Positions 5,711-6,143 of a stretch of 6,143 nucleotides of DNA are shown here, in pieces. The stretch is from Pseudomonadota bacterium (GTDB taxonomy: Bacteria > Pseudomonadota > Gammaproteobacteria > Xanthomonadales > Xanthomonadaceae). The first letter of the stretch is position 1; each line of letters starts with the position of its first letter. Location: NCBI GenBank assembly GCA_023453655.1, contig JAEXTE010000428.1, positions 1 to 6,143 on the forward strand, given 5' to 3'. Both the position numbers and the translations under genes were made by a program. A model generated the notes under the pieces. The model did no database searches. It was given only the letters and a program-made list of their open reading frames with translations, and was not told where the DNA came from.

Positions 5711-6143
5711 TCAGCGCATCGCCACCGCGCGCATCGGCTCGATCCGCACCGACTGCCCGGGCTCCACGCGCTCGCCGCCACGCACCACCAGGCGGTCGCC
5801 CGGCCGCACGTTGCCCTCGACTTCCACCAGGTCGTCGAGCTCGGCGCCGGCACGCACCGGCAGGCGCGTGGCGCGTTCGCCCGCATCGATGCGCACCACG
5901 TAGTCGCCCTCGCTGCGCAACACCAGCGCGTCGCGTGGTACCGCGACCACGGTGCGCGGTACTGCGCTGGGCAGGCCTACGGTCACCGGCGTGCCGACCG
6001 GCAGGGCGGTGTCGTCCAGCGCCACGCGCACCTCCAGCTGGCGCGAGGCATCCTCGCCGGCCGGGTTGTCCTGTCGCCCCGTCTCCGTAGCAGCAATCCC
6101 CATGTCGTCCCCTCGGTACTGTGTGGCTGCGGCGGGACCGGCG
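5711..6143 (-). CDS. RND-type efflux periplasmic adaptor (membrane fusion protein), C-terminal part
   Basis: C-terminal 143 or so residues of a HlyD/AcrA-type periplasmic adaptor, which joins an inner-membrane RND pump to an outer-membrane channel. The frame is open to the right edge, so the signal peptide, alpha-hairpin and lipoyl domains lie outside; an ATG at 6103 is in frame but is probably internal. Visible parts are the beta-barrel end (QLEVRVALDDTALPVGTPV and TVGLP) and the membrane-proximal domain (VVAVPRDALVLRSEGDYVVR, then VEGNVRPGDRLVVRGGERVEPGQ). The VPRDAL and GDRLVVRG motifs are typical of the family. The protein ends in PMRAVAMR and a TGA at 5711. Adaptor genes are commonly followed directly by the pump gene, but here a VOC gene follows, so any pump partner must lie upstream or elsewhere. 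Substrate unknown. Confidence 0.85.
   Translation of the reverse strand, partial: AGPAAATQYRGDDMGIAATETGRQDNPAGEDASRQLEVRVALDDTALPVGTPVTVGLPSAVPRTVVAVPRDALVLRSEGDYVVRIDAGERATRLPVRAGAELDDLVEVEGNVRPGDRLVVRGGERVEPGQSVRIEPMRAVAMR

Noticed and set aside
5680..5886. A 68-residue minus-strand frame overlapping the adaptor end
   Set aside because: Shadow of the adaptor frame, rich in Arg, Trp and Ser, with no supporting signals.
1..6143. tRNA, rRNA, CRISPR array, insertion sequence or attachment site
   Set aside because: No cloverleaf, regularly spaced repeats, transposase-like frame or terminal inverted repeats were seen; composition is even throughout.

Overview
The window is about 6.1 kb of very GC-rich DNA (roughly 70% or more by eye). 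Coding frames almost always end codons in G or C. Both this and the gene types point to a gammaproteobacterium of the Xanthomonadaceae/Lysobacteraceae group (Lysobacter, Luteimonas or Pseudoxanthomonas-like). That assignment is inferred from composition and remembered family resemblance, not from a search.

Plus strand, left part: a large membrane sensor kinase enters from the left edge (1-3177, 5' end missing). It fuses a solute:sodium symporter-like membrane domain to a linker, a PAS domain, a histidine kinase core and a C-terminal receiver. This is the CrbS/MxtR architecture, which in other gammaproteobacteria controls acetate use. After a 48-base gap comes a secreted polysaccharide deacetylase with all its catalytic motifs (3226-4221). 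A 61-base gap then leads to a Nudix hydrolase of the MutT/MTH1 kind (best start 4283, end 4771). Both gaps carry a GCTAC-NN-T element that looks like a -10 box.

Minus strand, right part: read from the right edge, the first gene is the C-terminal part of an RND-type efflux periplasmic adaptor (5711-6143, N-terminal part missing). A 105-base gap contains a weak -10 candidate, a short perfect hairpin and a good ribosome binding site. Next is a small VOC/glyoxalase-fold protein (5246-5605). Its stop codon overlaps a TTG start for an unrecognised four-helix membrane protein (4719-5249). The 3' end of that gene overlaps the 3' end of the Nudix gene tail to tail by 53 bases.

The genes do not form one obvious pathway. 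The kinase, deacetylase and Nudix gene are co-oriented but may be separately transcribed. The VOC and membrane genes look translationally coupled. I see no tRNA, rRNA, CRISPR, insertion sequence or strong terminator. I do not see a clearly new biological system. The points most worth a second look are the VOC/membrane-protein pair with its TTG coupling and antisense tail, the apparently shortened loop in the symporter domain of the kinase, and the repeated -10-like element.
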